DNA of 13,812 nt from Burkholderiales bacterium (lineage in GTDB: Bacteria; Pseudomonadota; Gammaproteobacteria; Burkholderiales; Usitatibacteraceae), in NCBI GenBank assembly GCA_017880705.1, contig JADGRS010000033.1, forward strand, positions 1 through 13,812, read 5' to 3'. A program made the translations under genes and the position numbers. Shown piece after piece: positions 12,509-13,812 of the stretch (its first letter is position 1; each line of letters starts with the position of its first letter). A model generated the notes under the pieces. That model was not told the origin of the DNA, made no database searches, and was given only the letters and a program-made list of their open reading frames with translations.

Positions 12509-13812
12509 TTACGCGGTCCCGCCCACGGTGAGGCCCTCGATGCGGATGGTCGGCTGGCCGACGCCCACGGGGATGTTCTGGCCTTCCTTGCCGCACATGC
12601 CGATGCCCGGATCGAGGCACATGTCGTCGCCGATCATCGTGACGCGCGTCAACGCGTCGGGCCCGTTGCCGATGAGGGTCGCGCCCTTCACCGGGTACTG
12701 GATCCTGCCGTTCTCGATCCAGTAGGCCTCGGAAGCGGAGAAGACGAACTTGCCGCTCGTGATGTCGACCTCGCCGCCCCCGAAGTTCACGGCGTAGAGG
12801 CCGCGATCGACGGAAGCGATGATCTCCTCGGCCTTGCGATCGCCGCCCAGCATGAAGGTATTGGTCATGCGCGGCATCGGTATCGCGGCGTACGACTCGC
12901 GCCGGCCGCTTCCCGTGGCGGGCACGCCCATCAGCCTCGAGTTCATGCGGTCCTGGAGATAGCCGCGGAGGATGCCGTCCTCGATGAGAACGTTGCGCGT
13001 CGTGGGATTGCCCTCGTCGTCGATCGACAGCGAGCCGCGACGATCGGGAATCGTCCCGTCGTCGATCACCGTCACGCCCGGCGCCGCGACGCGCTCGCCC
13101 ACGCGCCCGCTGAAGGCGGACGTGCCCTTGCGATTGAAATCGCCCTCGAGCCCATGGCCGATCGCTTCGTGCAGCAGCACCCCCGGCCATCCCGGGCCGA
13201 GCACCACGGTCATCATTCCCGCGGGCGCGGGCCGCGCTTCGAGATTCACGAGCGCCTGGCGAACCGCATCGCGGGCGAGCTTCTCGAGGAGCGTGTCGTC
13301 GTAATAGTCGTAGCCGAAGCGGCCACCCGCGCCCTGGTGACCCTGCTCGCGCCGGCCGTCCTGCTCGGCGATGACGGTGAGCGAAAGATGCACGAGCGGG
13401 CGCACGTCCGCGGCGAGGCCGCCGTCGGCCCGCGCGACGAGCACGACATCGTATTCGCCCGACAGGCGCGCCATCACCTGCTTCACGCGAGGGTCGACCG
13501 CACGGGCGTGCTTTTCGATCGCCTCGAGGATCTTCACCTTGGCGCCGTCGTCGAACTGGGAGACGGGGTCGATCGGCGCGTACAACGCGTGGCCCGCTCG
13601 CACCAGCACGCGGCCCGCGGATGCGTCTCCGCCGTCGGCCGCAATGGCCCGCGTGACCTTCGCCGCCGCGTCGAGCGCATCCACGTTGATCTCGTCCGAA
13701 TAGGCAAAAGCCGTCTTCTCCCCCGAAACCACGCGCACGCCGACACCCTGGTCGATCGAGTAGCTGCCGGATTTGACCTCGCCCTCCTCGAGCGACCAGC
13801 TCTCCGAGCGGC
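12509..13812 (-). CDS. tldD: Metalloprotease TldD (partial, N-terminus off the right edge)
   Basis: TldD forms a heterodimeric zinc protease with TldE/PmbA that matures microcin B17 and removes unfolded peptides such as the CcdA antitoxin. About 433 C-terminal residues are present of roughly 480 in the family. The frame stays open to the window end, so the true start lies outside. Landmarks are YSIDQGVGVRVVSGEKTAFAY near the visible N-terminus, the metal-binding HEAIGH (encoded at 13154-13171) in GVLLHEAIGHGLEGDF, GSLSIDDEGNPTTRN, and the C-terminal ITSGKFVFSASEAYWIENG and GMCGKEGQNIPVGVGQP. The stop is TAA at 12511-12509. tldE is not in the window. Confidence 0.96.
   Translation of the reverse strand, partial: RSESWSLEEGEVKSGSYSIDQGVGVRVVSGEKTAFAYSDEINVDALDAAAKVTRAIAADGGDASAGRVLVRAGHALYAPIDPVSQFDDGAKVKILEAIEKHARAVDPRVKQVMARLSGEYDVVLVARADGGLAADVRPLVHLSLTVIAEQDGRREQGHQGAGGRFGYDYYDDTLLEKLARDAVRQALVNLEARPAPAGMMTVVLGPGWPGVLLHEAIGHGLEGDFNRKGTSAFSGRVGERVAAPGVTVIDDGTIPDRRGSLSIDDEGNPTTRNVLIEDGILRGYLQDRMNSRLMGVPATGSGRRESYAAIPMPRMTNTFMLGGDRKAEEIIASVDRGLYAVNFGGGEVDITSGKFVFSASEAYWIENGRIQYPVKGATLIGNGPDALTRVTMIGDDMCLDPGIGMCGKEGQNIPVGVGQPTIRIEGLTVGGTA

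Overview
The window is dense, high-GC bacterial chromosome with almost no non-coding space. The gene order tldD, msrB / DAHP synthase operon / btuF, and accA-tilS followed by ndk-rlmN-pilW-rodZ, together with the protein sequences, point to a betaproteobacterium (Burkholderiales/Nitrosomonadales type). The genus cannot be read from the sequence. Most of it is housekeeping, but the stretch from about 8.1 to 12.0 kb carries several unusual signals.

Layout, from left to right. 1-5384 is one long minus-strand run: accA (GTG start at 5384), tilS overlapping accA by 29 bp, ndk, rlmN, pilW (stop/start overlap TGATG with rlmN) and the 5' part of rodZ, which runs off the left edge. It covers fatty-acid synthesis, tRNA-Ile lysidine formation, nucleotide balance, rRNA/tRNA A2 methylation, type IV pilus assembly and cell-shape scaffolding. 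5469-7293 is a plus-strand, translationally coupled trio: a PduO-type cobalamin adenosyltransferase, an ECF sigma factor and an RskA-type membrane anti-sigma factor. It converges on btuF (7290-8189, minus), a periplasmic vitamin B12-binding protein. Both genes use TAG stops that share one CTAG tetramer.

8272-11513 is an aromatic-amino-acid operon on the minus strand. It opens with a 22-residue leader peptide containing Phe-Phe-Trp-Phe-Ser-Tyr, followed by an intrinsic terminator with an alternative antiterminator pairing, a classical transcription attenuator. Three DAHP synthase-family genes follow: two canonical type I-alpha enzymes that differ at the Ser/Gly position separating Phe- from Tyr-sensitive isoenzymes, then a type I-beta homologue whose metal-binding Cys is replaced by Asn. 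Immediately downstream, a 151-bp inverted-repeat element spans the start of btuF, and one of its arms encodes the core of the BtuF signal peptide.

11538-11891 (plus) is a small secreted protein of unknown function whose start codon lies only 24 bp from the divergent leader-peptide start. Its stop codon abuts an 80-bp REP-doublet-like palindrome with two perfect 27-bp arms, which separates it from the convergent msrB (Tat-exported methionine-R-sulfoxide reductase). tldD (metalloprotease) enters from the right edge and is truncated at its N-terminus.

The best candidates for something not yet described are the aromatic attenuator driving a triple DAHP synthase cluster, the Cys-to-Asn DAHP synthase homologue, and the repeat-derived signal peptide of BtuF. 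No intergenic stretch exceeds 300 bp, and no rRNA, tRNA, CRISPR array or transposase gene was seen.
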